Source of the DNA: Halostagnicola sp. A56
Lineage (GTDB): Archaea; Halobacteriota; Halobacteria; Halobacteriales; Natrialbaceae
NCBI RefSeq assembly: GCF_000691505.1
Contig: NZ_JMIP02000023.1
Span: 9,098 to 73,097, forward strand
Direction of reading: 5' to 3'
Length of the DNA stretch: 64,000 nucleotides
Shown here: positions 9,309 through 17,583 of the stretch, in pieces
Position numbering within the stretch: the stretch's first letter is position 1
Layout of the letters: each line of letters begins with the position of its first letter
Made by a program: the position numbers and the translations under genes
Notes under the pieces: model-generated
Databases searched by the model: none
Told to the model about the DNA's origin: nothing
Seen by the model: the letters and a program-made list of their open reading frames with translations, nothing else

Positions 9309-10712
9309 GTGACTACGCTGGTCATCTGTCTCGACCGGACCGACGACGTCGGCCGCCGGACCGGCCTCCAGTCTCCAATCGTCGGCTGGGAGGCAGTACG
9401 CGCGCTCGTGACGGACGTCGGGCTCGCAGATCCCGAGGACTCCGGCGTAAATTCGTTGCTCGAGTCCCTTCGGGTCGCCCAAAACCTCCGCGACGAGGAC
9501 GAAGAGACCGTCGTGGCGGTCGTCTCGGGCGAACGCGAGTCAATGGTCTCGGCGGATCGGGCCGTCGCGCGCCAGCTCGACGACCTCATCGCCGACTACG
9601 ATCCGGACTCGGCAGTGGTCGTCATCGACAGCGCCGAAGACGAGCGGCTGGTTCCGATCGTCGAGAGCCGCGTGCAGGTCGACTCGGTCGACCGGGTCGT
9701 CGTCCGACAGGCGCGAGACATCGAGTCGACGTACTACCTGCTCAAACAGTTTCTCGCCGACGAGGAGTTGCGCCAGACGGTGCTGGTCCCCATCGGGCTC
9801 ACTCTGCTCGTGTTCCCGATGCTCGCGACCGCCTTCGGGCCGGCGGAAGGGGCCGCCGCGATCACGACCGTCATCGGCCTGTTCTTGCTGTACAAGGGGT
9901 TCAACATCGACGACCTCGTGACCGGGTTCGCCCATCAGGTCAAAGAATCGCTGTACACCGGTCAGGTATCGGTCGTCACCTACGTCGTCGCGGCGGGACT
10001 GACCTTTGTCGGCGTCTTCGTCGGCGCGCTCGGCGTGTCCGGCCTCGAGGAGACCCAGAGCGGAGAGGTGTTGATACCGGCCGCGGTGTTCGCCTTCGAG
10101 GGCGTCCCGTGGCTGGCGACGGCGGCGCTGACCGCGAGTGCGGGGCGCTTGCTCGACGAGATCATCAGCGACCGGCCCGTGCGGGCCTCGTACCTCAATC
10201 TCCCCTTTATCGTCGTCGCGATCAGCTTCGTCGTGCGGGGTTTTTCGGCGTACTTTCTCGAGACCCAGGACCAGATCGGCCCGTTGACCGTACCTACCCT
10301 CGACCTGGGTTGGCGAACGATCACGAGCTTCCAGACGACCGCGGGCGAGCGCCTCGCGGTGTTCGTCCTGCTCGGGATCCTCGTGAGTCTCGTTGGCGTT
10401 CGCGTCGCCGCCTCGTTCAGCGAGCCGGCGGCGGACTCGACGACCGACGCCGACCGATCCGACGGCGGGCAGGCGGCCGACGCCGACCTCCCCGATCCCG
10501 GCTCCGAGTCGGAGCTTACGGACGGCGGCGCGCGGTCGCCGCAGGCGAGCGACAATGGACCGGAGTCGACTGACGACGGCTCGAGTGCAGTCGATGCCGG
10601 CTCGGGGTTGGCCGACGACGGCTCGAGGTCGAAAGCGCCTGACGAGGGCTCGAGCACCCGCAAGCCGGATCGAAACGCGACCGACAGCCGCGACGGGCCG
10701 GACCGCTCCTGA
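9309..10712 (+). CDS. DUF373 family membrane protein
   Basis: This belongs to the archaeal DUF373 family of unknown function. The soluble N-terminal domain begins VTTLVICLDRTDDVGRRTGL and contains TVVAVVSGERESM and the segment DSVDRVVVRQARDIESTYYL. It is followed by about five or six membrane helices from residue 150 to 365 and an acidic, serine-rich tail of about 90 residues. I chose the GTG at 9309 because family similarity begins there; an in-frame GTG at 9270 would add 13 unlikely residues. It may be cotranscribed with the dph6-like gene 54 bases downstream. Function unknown. Confidence 0.85.
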   Translation: MTTLVICLDRTDDVGRRTGLQSPIVGWEAVRALVTDVGLADPEDSGVNSLLESLRVAQNLRDEDEETVVAVVSGERESMVSADRAVARQLDDLIADYDPDSAVVVIDSAEDERLVPIVESRVQVDSVDRVVVRQARDIESTYYLLKQFLADEELRQTVLVPIGLTLLVFPMLATAFGPAEGAAAITTVIGLFLLYKGFNIDDLVTGFAHQVKESLYTGQVSVVTYVVAAGLTFVGVFVGALGVSGLEETQSGEVLIPAAVFAFEGVPWLATAALTASAGRLLDEIISDRPVRASYLNLPFIVVAISFVVRGFSAYFLETQDQIGPLTVPTLDLGWRTITSFQTTAGERLAVFVLLGILVSLVGVRVAASFSEPAADSTTDADRSDGGQAADADLPDPGSESELTDGGARSPQASDNGPESTDDGSSAVDAGSGLADDGSRSKAPDEGSSTRKPDRNATDSRDGPDRS

Positions 10713-10766
10713 CGGCCGCCGTCACGCACTCGGCACCCATTTACCCGCGGCGACGTACACTCGAGC

Positions 10767-11498
10767 ATGACCGATCGAGCAGGCGCGTGGCTCAGTCTCT
10801 TTTCGGGCGGTAAAGACTCCTCGTGGGCGTTGTACCAGGCGCTCGAGCGCGGCCTCCCCGTCGAGCGGCTGGTGACCGTCCATCCGGCGGGCGATTCGTA
10901 CATGTACCACGTCCCCGAGACCGGCCTCGCCACGCTCGCGGCCGAGAGCATCGGGATCCCGCTGGTCGATGTCGAACCGGACGATTTCGACGCGGACGCG
11001 GTCGCGGACTCGAGCGCGCAGGGAGACAACGAACTCGAGCCGCTCGAACTCGCACTCGAGGGGCTCGCGACCGATCTCGAGGGCGGAATCGCGGGCCTGA
11101 CCGCGGGAGCGGTCGAGAGCGAGTACCAGACGAGCCGCATCGAAGGGATGTGCGATCGACTCGAGTGTGACCTGTTCGCGCCGCTGTGGCGAGAAGAGCC
11201 GCGGGAACTCGCCGACGCGATGCTCGAGGCGGGGTTCGAAATCGTGATCGTCCAGGTCGCGGCCCACGGCCTCGACGAGTCCTGGCTCGGGCGCACGCTC
11301 GACGCCGACGCGCTTTCCGACCTCGAGGAACTCAACGACGAGTACGGCGTCCACCTGCTCGGGGAGGGCGGCGAGTTCGAGACGCTGGTCGTCGACGGCC
11401 CGCACATGGATCGGCGGATCGACCTCGAGTACGATCTCGAGTGGGACGGCACTCGCGGCCGGATTCGCGTGACCGAGGCGAGTCTCGAGGACGCGTGA
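10767..11498 (+). CDS. dph6: Diphthine--ammonia ligase (Dph6-like PP-loop ATPase)
   Basis: This is predicted to catalyse the last step of diphthamide synthesis on elongation factor 2, amidating diphthine with ammonia and ATP. The PP-loop SGGKDSSWALYQAL lies at residues about 13-26. The family motifs SEYQTSRIEGMCDRLECDLF, APLWREEPRELADAMLEAGF and LLGEGGEFETLVVDGPHMDR follow in order. At 243 residues it matches the archaeal single-domain form. It sits 54 bases after the DUF373 gene and ends beside the converging epimerase gene. The assignment is strong by motif; activity is inferred from the family. Confidence 0.88.
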   Translation: MTDRAGAWLSLFSGGKDSSWALYQALERGLPVERLVTVHPAGDSYMYHVPETGLATLAAESIGIPLVDVEPDDFDADAVADSSAQGDNELEPLELALEGLATDLEGGIAGLTAGAVESEYQTSRIEGMCDRLECDLFAPLWREEPRELADAMLEAGFEIVIVQVAAHGLDESWLGRTLDADALSDLEELNDEYGVHLLGEGGEFETLVVDGPHMDRRIDLEYDLEWDGTRGRIRVTEASLEDA

Positions 11499-11519
11499 TG
11501 CGAACGGAAGACAGTTAGC

Positions 11520-12503
11520 TCAGGAGTCGAGCACGAGCGGTTCGTACCACTCTCGATTCGCTCGATACCAGTCGACGAACTGGCCGACGCCCTCGCGGAT
11601 CGCCGTCGAAGGCTCGTACCCGATCAGATCGCTCGCCTTCGAAACGTCGGCGTGGGTGTGGCGCGCGTCGGCCTCTTTCGGCTCGGTGTACTCGATACCA
11701 ACGTCCGCACCCGTCTGCTCGATGACGTGCTCTGCCAGCGCCTGGATCGTGATCGTCCCCGTCGAACCGATGTTCATCACGGTACCGTCGGCGGCGTCCG
11801 TCTCGAGTAAGGAGAGATTCGCGTCGACGACGTCGTCGATGTAGGTGAAGTCCCGGGTTTGCTGGCCGTCGCCGTAGATGACCGGCGGGTGACCGTTGAG
11901 ACAGCGGGAGGTGAAGTTCGTGATCGCCATGTTGGGCCGCATCCGCGGGCCATAGACCGTGAAGTATCGCAAGGAGACGGTGTTGACATCGTAGAGGTCG
12001 TCCCAGACCCGACAGTAGTGTTCCGCCGTGAGCTTCGTGACGCCGTAGGGGCTTTGGGGAACGTTCTGGTGGTCCTCATCGTAGGGGAGGTAGTCGACCT
12101 CGCCGTAGACCGACGACGACGACGCGTTGACGACCCGCTCGAGGCCGTGTTCGTCCGCCGCGATCAGCAGGTTGAGCAGGCCGCCGGTGTTGATCTCGTG
12201 GGGCTTTTTCGGGTTCTCGACGCTCGTTCTGACCCCGGCCTGTGCGGCCTGGTGATACGCGAATTCGATGTCGTTGCTCGAGACGACCTCCCGAACGAGC
12301 GCTTCGTCGGTGATCGAACCCTCGACGAACGTGAACCGGTCGCCGCCTTCCGCTCGGCACCGCTCGAGGTTCCGCTCTTTGATCGCCGTGTTGTAGTATG
12401 GATCCAGTACGTCGAGGACGACGACCCGGTGGCCCTCCGCGAGCAGCCGGTGGGCGATGTGAGAGCCGATAAAGCCCGCGCCACCGGTGACGAGAACGTT
12501 CAT
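11520..12503 (-). CDS. NAD-dependent sugar epimerase/dehydratase (GalE-like)
   Basis: This 327-residue extended short-chain dehydrogenase probably acts on a UDP- or dTDP-sugar for cell-surface glycan synthesis. The NAD-binding motif VTGGAGFIGSHIAHRLL is at the N-terminus. The catalytic Ser/Tyr/Lys set is seen in NASSSSVYGE and SPYGVTKLTAEHY. The substrate half contains RMRPNMAITNFTSRC and GDGQQTRDFTYIDDVVDANL. The closest families are UDP-glucose and UDP-N-acetylglucosamine 4-epimerases, and sequence alone does not decide. It is followed on the same strand by a sugar nucleotidyltransferase and a sulfatase-like gene, forming a glycan cluster. Confidence 0.88.
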   Translation of the reverse strand: MNVLVTGGAGFIGSHIAHRLLAEGHRVVVLDVLDPYYNTAIKERNLERCRAEGGDRFTFVEGSITDEALVREVVSSNDIEFAYHQAAQAGVRTSVENPKKPHEINTGGLLNLLIAADEHGLERVVNASSSSVYGEVDYLPYDEDHQNVPQSPYGVTKLTAEHYCRVWDDLYDVNTVSLRYFTVYGPRMRPNMAITNFTSRCLNGHPPVIYGDGQQTRDFTYIDDVVDANLSLLETDAADGTVMNIGSTGTITIQALAEHVIEQTGADVGIEYTEPKEADARHTHADVSKASDLIGYEPSTAIREGVGQFVDWYRANREWYEPLVLDS

Positions 12504-12627
12504 ACCGGCCTAGATGCGAAGCGGTGGTTAGTCGCTTACGGACCGTCCCAGCCGCTGAGTAGACTCGTGCAGCGCGAAGAATAGGCGTTTTACGTGGCGT
12601 AGCACTACTATAGCCACTCGAGCGATC

Positions 12628-13367
12628 TCAGTCGGTGGTCTCGGCGACCGCACCGGACTCCTCTGTGATCCGGTCTTCGGCTCGCTCCCGGTCCTCGGGG
12701 TAGCCCACGTCGATTCGCCAGCCGTCCATTCGGAGCGCGTCGATGGTGCGTCCGGACTGGATCAGCAGGTCGATCGCGTCCGGGAGTTCGTACTCGCCGC
12801 GATCGGAGGGCTGGACGAGGTGGCAAGCGTGGAATATCGCCGGCGTGAAGGTGTAAAAGCCGGTCATCACGAGGTTCGACGGCGGATCATCGGGCTTTTC
12901 CATGACTTCGACGACCTCGCCGTACTCGTTCGTATCGAGGACGCCGTAGCGGGAGGCCTCTTCCCACGGCACTTCCTCGACGAGGAACGCGGCGTCGGCG
13001 CGGTCCTCGCGCTGTCGGTTGATCACGTCGCCTAAGTTCCCGCGGAAGACGTTGTCCCCGAGCATCAGGACGAAGTCGTCGTCGATGTGGGGTTCGGCCT
13101 GCAAAATCGCATGAGCCAGCCCGAGTTGCTCGCGCTGGTGGCGTAGGTGATCGGCACGCCCTGGTACTCGTCGCCGTAGCGTTCGATAATCTTCTCTTTC
13201 ATGTAGCCGACGACAACGACGAACTCGTCGACGCCGATCTCGAGGAGATTGTCGAAGACGTCTTCGATGAGCGGTTTGTCGTTGACTTCCACGAGAACCT
13301 TCGGCTTGTCTTCTGTGAGTGGCCGAAGGCGCGTACCCTTGCCTGCGGCGAGGACGACAGCCTGCAT
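12628..13367 (-). pseudogene. Sugar-1-phosphate nucleotidylyltransferase (AglF-like) with one frameshift
   Basis: The gene would encode a protein of about 245 residues making UDP- or dTDP-glucose, like Haloferax AglF in the N-glycosylation pathway. The start MQAVVLAAGKGTRLRPLTED (ATG at 13367) holds the nucleotide-binding signature. Then come DKPKVLVEVNDKPLIEDVF and VGYMKEKIIERYGDEYQGVP. At ITYA the frame breaks and the other frame resumes HQREQLGLAHAILQAEPHID, FVLMLGDNVFRGNLGDVI and GWRIDVGYPED. Restoring one base near 13138-13141 (a GCC ACC that should read GCC CAC C) repairs the protein completely. It may be a fresh pseudogene or a sequence error. Confidence 0.82.
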
Positions 13368-13473
13368 ATCCAACACGGACACTACCTGCGGACAAATACT
13401 TTCGGTTACGTCGACAGAATCCGACCAGTTCGCCCGCTCGAGCGGGCGAGTCGATCCGGACCGAGACGGCAAG

Positions 13474-14961
13474 TCACCGGTAGCCGAGCGACTCGAGCCG
13501 ATCGAGGACCTCCTCCTCGTCGTCGTACTCGACGGAATCGCCGTCCGTGTCGTCCGATGGCCCGGTTTGAGGGTCGTATCGCGCGAGAAGATCGTCTAAC
13601 TCGTCTCGAAGCGTTGCGAGCGTATCGGATCGTTTCTCGGCCAGGTTTTCGGTCTCCTCGGGATCCGCCTCGAGATCGTAGAGCTGTTCGGACGCCCCGT
13701 GGGGTCGTTCGCAGTACCGACAGGTCGGGTCGTCCTCGACCGCCCGGAGGTACTTCCAGCGATCGGTTCGAACGCCCCTGAAACGCTGGGTGTTTGCCTC
13801 CTCGAGCAACAGCGACTCCCGGCGTTCCCAGTCGTCGCTCTCGCCCTCGAGCAGCGGACGAAGCGACTGTCCGTCGGCATCGAACGCCTGTTCGTCGGGA
13901 ATATCGAGCGCGTCGAGGATCGTGGGCGCGATATCGGTGATGCTCACCAGTTCGCTCGACCGCTCGACGCCGGCGTCGGACTCGGGCGGGCGAACGACCA
14001 GCGGAATCCGCGTCGTCGGCTCGTAGAGGCCGTGGTGTTCGAAGTAGATCTCGTGTTCGCCGAGCGACTCCCCGTGATCCGCGAGGACGACGACGAGCGT
14101 CTCCTCGAGCAGGTCGCGGTCTTCGAGGGCCTCGAGCAGCCCCTCGATCGTTCGATCCGCCTCCGTCGCCGCCGCGTCGTACTGCGCCCGCGCCAGTGCC
14201 GTCCCGACGCCAGCCTCGTGGTCCGCCCACCGCTCGTTGTCCTGATTGACGACGCCGCCGGGGGTGAGGCTGTTCGCGGTGATCGACCCCGTTGGGAACT
14301 CCTCGGCGAGCGCCGAGAGCGGGCGATTCTCGTATTCGTCGGTGTCGAGGTACCGTTCGACGAGTTCGTCGTCGACGTCGTACGGCGTGTGAGTGTCCAT
14401 CAGGTGGACGAGCGAGTAGAACCGCTCCGACTCATCGAGGAAGTCGGTAAACTCCGCGACGACGCTGTCCTCGTCGTCGCTGCCCGTTCGATCCGTGAGC
14501 GCGTTGTACGTCCGAGAGAGCGTATCGCCGATCGCCGGATGGATGCCGTACAACAGGCTGCTGGCGGACTTCTCGAGAGACTTGAGTCGCCAGTGGGCCG
14601 AGGACAGTTCCGGGTATCGATCGAACCCGCGACGGTGCCAGCGTCCGAGCGGACGACCGAACGCGGCCGTATCGTAGCCTCGCTCCTCGAGGACCATCGG
14701 GAGCGAGGTGACGCCCTCGATCGCTCGTTTTTCCTCGTCGGTGACGTGCGAGCCGTGATTGAGCACGCCGTGCGTTCGCGGGAATCGACCCGTTTGCAGC
14801 GACGTGAGCGCGGGATCGGTCGCGTTCGTCGTGCTGTAGGCCCGCTCGAAGACGGTTCCCGCCGCGGCGAGTTCGTCGATCGTCGGCGTCACCCGCCGTC
14901 CGTCGTAGGCCCCCACTCGATCCGTGCGGAGGGCGTCGACGACGACCACGAGTACGTTCAT
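13474..14961 (-). CDS. Sulfatase/alkaline-phosphatase superfamily hydrolase
   Basis: This is a 495-residue sulfatase-fold metal enzyme. The N-terminal metal motif is NVLVVVVDALRTDRVG. The nucleophile region reads NATDPALTSLQTGRFPRTHG, with threonine where classical sulfatases have the cysteine or serine that becomes formylglycine. The second metal site is VVVLADHGESLGEHEIYFEH near residue 275. The C-terminal half has RTDRWKYL and DLEADPEETENL, typical sulfatase features. The enzyme may cleave or transfer sulfate or phosphate groups on surface glycans. An ATG nine bases further upstream is also possible. It lies upstream of the nucleotidyltransferase and epimerase genes. Confidence 0.85.
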   Translation of the reverse strand: MNVLVVVVDALRTDRVGAYDGRRVTPTIDELAAAGTVFERAYSTTNATDPALTSLQTGRFPRTHGVLNHGSHVTDEEKRAIEGVTSLPMVLEERGYDTAAFGRPLGRWHRRGFDRYPELSSAHWRLKSLEKSASSLLYGIHPAIGDTLSRTYNALTDRTGSDDEDSVVAEFTDFLDESERFYSLVHLMDTHTPYDVDDELVERYLDTDEYENRPLSALAEEFPTGSITANSLTPGGVVNQDNERWADHEAGVGTALARAQYDAAATEADRTIEGLLEALEDRDLLEETLVVVLADHGESLGEHEIYFEHHGLYEPTTRIPLVVRPPESDAGVERSSELVSITDIAPTILDALDIPDEQAFDADGQSLRPLLEGESDDWERRESLLLEEANTQRFRGVRTDRWKYLRAVEDDPTCRYCERPHGASEQLYDLEADPEETENLAEKRSDTLATLRDELDDLLARYDPQTGPSDDTDGDSVEYDDEEEVLDRLESLGYR

Positions 14962-14970
14962 TACCGACAC

Positions 14971-15342
14971 TATTCAGGTCGCTCTCTAAAATATAGTGGT
15001 CTCGTGTCGGGTACCAATCGTCTCGTCGATACGGTGGGTATGGCGGCGTTCGACAGCCACGATCAGTTAGAAGTTTTAGATTAGTATATTTACAATTATA
15101 TTAATAAATGACTATAAGTTCACTCAATTTATGAAAGAAGTAATAATAACCGGAAGGGAACTGCCGGTATGCCCGTCAGCTTCGTCGTGTGACAAGTGAG
15201 TTGGATTAGAACTACTGCGTCATCGTGAGGCAATCGGAGAACCGTCGAGAACCGACCTTAATCGAGGGAATGCGCCGATGTCGCGCGGGAACTCGCCCAA
15301 TGGAACCTAATCATTTATGTTGAAATAGGGCCAAAATGTGGT
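14971..15342. other. AT-rich intergenic stretch before the provirus-like block
   Basis: About 370 bases with no credible ORF. Bases 15060-15150 are strikingly AT-rich, with short runs of TTA and ATA, unlike the GC-rich genes on the left. It probably holds promoters for the divergent neighbours and may mark the left edge of the acquired block. I found no attachment repeat or tRNA here. Confidence 0.5.
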
Positions 15343-15630
15343 ATGGCGACCGCAGATATTACTGACGGTGCTGAGGCTGCTGAGGCTGTTGACCGACCTC
15401 CTATCGAAGACGCACGCGATGAACTGCAGACTGCTGTCCCCGAGGCAGCTGAAACCCTTCGTGAACTACTTGATGCCGATGATGAGGGCGTGCAAATTCG
15501 AGCTGCCGAAGCGATCCTCGATCGAGCGGGAATCACCAAAGGAAAACGAGTCTCAGCCACATCGGCCGCAAAAGATGTTGGTGGCGAGTCGTCATCGTCG
15601 TTCGACGATCCCTTTGAAGATTTCATCTAA
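15343..15630 (+). CDS. Small acidic alpha-helical protein of unknown function
   Basis: A 95-residue acidic protein. The middle (residues about 35-62: AETLRELLDADDEGVQIRAA followed by EAILDRAGITKGKRVSA) is one helix-rich repeat-like unit, and the tail is serine- and acid-rich. The EAILDRAGI segment recalls small DNA-binding proteins coded next to viral packaging genes, but I cannot place it in a family. It is three bases upstream of the next gene, so the two are probably cotranscribed. It is the first gene of the provirus-like block. Confidence 0.6.
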   Translation: MATADITDGAEAAEAVDRPPIEDARDELQTAVPEAAETLRELLDADDEGVQIRAAEAILDRAGITKGKRVSATSAAKDVGGESSSSFDDPFEDFI

Positions 15631-15633
15631 GCG

Positions 15634-16323
15634 ATGGGAGGACTCGGCTCCGGCCGATACGAGTATGCGACGACACCGACCGTCGAAGACTGCCGTACCC
15701 TCGACGTGAACGAGTTCACCGACGCTGTAGACCGTTCTGGGACGAGCACCGTGTTTCGCTGGGGATCGGAAGACGACCCGACCGCGTCGATCGTCGTGCA
15801 CCTTCTCCCCCGGAGTGACGAGGTCGAGAAGGCGACTGCGGTTCGTCTCCGATACACGATTACCGACGGACGTACTCGAGAAGAAACCATACACGACTAC
15901 TGCGTTCCCCTCGAGTATACGGAGTGCAACTTCGGTGGGGAGCGTCCCTGGTTCCGATGCCCAGGTATCGTCGACGACGAGAAATGTGGTCGGCGTATTT
16001 CGAAGCTCTATCGCCCCCCTCGTGGCGATCTCTTCCTGTGTCGCCACTGCTACAACCTCGGTTATACCTCGAGCCGAACATCGGGTGACGAACTGAAGCA
16101 AGCCGAGTTACGGTATCGGCGCGCCTACGCGAAACTCGACGAACAAGGGCGGCGGCCACATCCAAACAGTGCTCAAGTCCCGGATATCCCCAATCGACCG
16201 AAGGGGATGCACCACGACACGTACGAAGCTCTTGTTGACGAACTTACGCAGGCGCGTCTGGAATGGGAGGATGCCTCGATGAAAAGGTTACGTCAAATGA
16301 CGCGAGATCTGGAGCGCGTCTAA
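15634..16323 (+). CDS. Zinc-ribbon protein of mobile-element type
   Basis: A 229-residue protein with the opening MGGLGSGRYEY, a start seen in many hypothetical proteins of phages and integrated elements. Residues about 100-148 hold a zinc-ribbon-like set: FRCPGIVDDEKCGRR and LFLCRHCYNLGYTSSR, with cysteines spaced as two knuckles. The last 60 residues are charged and helical. Function is unknown; nucleic-acid binding is a reasonable inference from the ribbon. It lies between the small acidic protein and the TBP-like gene and its end overlaps the longest reading of the latter. Confidence 0.7.
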   Translation: MGGLGSGRYEYATTPTVEDCRTLDVNEFTDAVDRSGTSTVFRWGSEDDPTASIVVHLLPRSDEVEKATAVRLRYTITDGRTREETIHDYCVPLEYTECNFGGERPWFRCPGIVDDEKCGRRISKLYRPPRGDLFLCRHCYNLGYTSSRTSGDELKQAELRYRRAYAKLDEQGRRPHPNSAQVPDIPNRPKGMHHDTYEALVDELTQARLEWEDASMKRLRQMTRDLERV

Positions 16324-16385
16324 CGTGGCTACGTAACGAAACACAAGAACCAGATACCCGGCACGGCAATATACAGGCAACTCTC

Positions 16386-16967
16386 GTGACCAACGTCGAT
16401 AACGAAGCCGAAGACGAACTGCGTTGGACAGCGGACGGTATCGAGTACACACCACACTCGATGATGCATAAGGCGATCGTCAGAATGGACCCGACAAAGT
16501 TGGAGATGCTCGACGGCTTCGAGCGTACGGATGCCGGACACAAGTTTGCCCCCGAGGACTCCAACGTCCGCGTGATCGTCAGTGGCCGTGACTGGTCTGA
16601 AAAGCGCATCCTGATCTACGGGAGCAAGTCCACTGAAGAAGCCCGCCGGCACGTCGAGACGATCGTCGATCGCGTTACCGAAATCGATCACAACGCCGAA
16701 CTCGTCAATGGTCCCGAAATCAAGAATATCGCCGTCAATGGCAACCTGGAAACACCTATTCAACTTGAACCGTTAACCGTCGAGCTCACCGCCGAAGGAA
16801 TCGACGTCGAGTACGAACCCGAGCAGTTTCCCGCTGCAATCGTGAAGCTCGAAACACCGCCGGTTACGTTTTTGCTGTTCTCGACGGGCAAATTCGTGAT
16901 CCAGGGACTGCGCGGATTCGGTGACATCGAACCAGCAATCGAACGGATTCAATCACTCCTCGATTAA
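16386..16967 (+). CDS. Diverged TATA-binding-protein homologue
   Basis: The C-terminal 85 residues match the second half of archaeal TBP: an opening like KNIAVNGNLETPIQLEPLTV, then VEYEPEQFPAAIVKLE, then VTFLLFSTGKFVIQGLRGFG and a final helix AIERIQSLL. The first half is much weaker but retains the order of a TBP repeat, with RILIYGSKSTEEARRHVETI. Normal haloarchaeal TBP is about 186 residues; from the GTG chosen here the protein is 193. A longer reading from 16263 would overlap the previous gene by 60 bases. It may compete with or replace host TBP at element promoters. The TBP relationship is clear for the C-terminal half; the role is inference. Confidence 0.75.
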   Translation: MTNVDNEAEDELRWTADGIEYTPHSMMHKAIVRMDPTKLEMLDGFERTDAGHKFAPEDSNVRVIVSGRDWSEKRILIYGSKSTEEARRHVETIVDRVTEIDHNAELVNGPEIKNIAVNGNLETPIQLEPLTVELTAEGIDVEYEPEQFPAAIVKLETPPVTFLLFSTGKFVIQGLRGFGDIEPAIERIQSLLD

Positions 16968-17025
16968 ACTCCGATAATCATTGGATACGACAGTTAGTAT
17001 TAAACGGTGCCGTTTTCATTATTTA

Positions 17026-17580
17026 ATGTACGAGACGGCCTCTGACGGAGATAGACGCGCACAAGCAGGCATTGGGACGCTGATCCTATTCGTAGCGATG
17101 GTACTCGTCGCTGCGCTAACCGCAGGCGTCCTGATGAGCACTGCTGGCGTCCTTCAGTCACAGGCCGAAGCGACCGGGCAGGAAAGCATCGCACAGGTGT
17201 CGAACACCCTCGAGATTTATACGACGACCGGGACCGTCGACGCCGACGGCAACATCGATTCGATCGAGATGACGGTGAGTCTCGGGCCCGGATCGAATCC
17301 GATCGACCTCGAGAATATCGTCCTCGATTACCTCGGACCGAGTGACCACGCCTACGTCAGCGGCGTGCCGGTCTCGGTCCACGGCAGCGATAGGCCGGTG
17401 CTCGAGGACGGTCAGGACCGCGGCACCATCACCCTCGATATCGAGTCCGAAGCGGGCGTCCTCGAGCCGGGCGACGACGCGGTCGTCAAAATCGTTACCA
17501 ACGACGGCGCACAGATCACGACGGAACTCTCGGTACCGACCACGCTCGACGCCGCCGACGGTGACACGGTTCGGCTCTAA
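17026..17580 (+). CDS. Archaellin-like secreted filament protein
   Basis: A 184-residue protein with a class III signal peptide. A short charged leader ends DGDRRAQ, followed by AGIGTLILFVAMVLVAALTA, the hydrophobic filament helix of archaellins, then GVLMSTAGVLQSQAEATGQE. The signal would be cut by the prepilin-type peptidase before AGIG. The rest is beta-rich and acidic, as in archaellins. The ATG at 17026 gives a normal short leader; the longer frame from 16981 adds 15 unlikely residues. No other arl/fla genes lie nearby, so this is an orphan beside provirus-like genes. It could be a major archaellin located away from its operon. Confidence 0.8.
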   Translation: MYETASDGDRRAQAGIGTLILFVAMVLVAALTAGVLMSTAGVLQSQAEATGQESIAQVSNTLEIYTTTGTVDADGNIDSIEMTVSLGPGSNPIDLENIVLDYLGPSDHAYVSGVPVSVHGSDRPVLEDGQDRGTITLDIESEAGVLEPGDDAVVKIVTNDGAQITTELSVPTTLDAADGDTVRL

Positions 17581-17583
17581 AGA

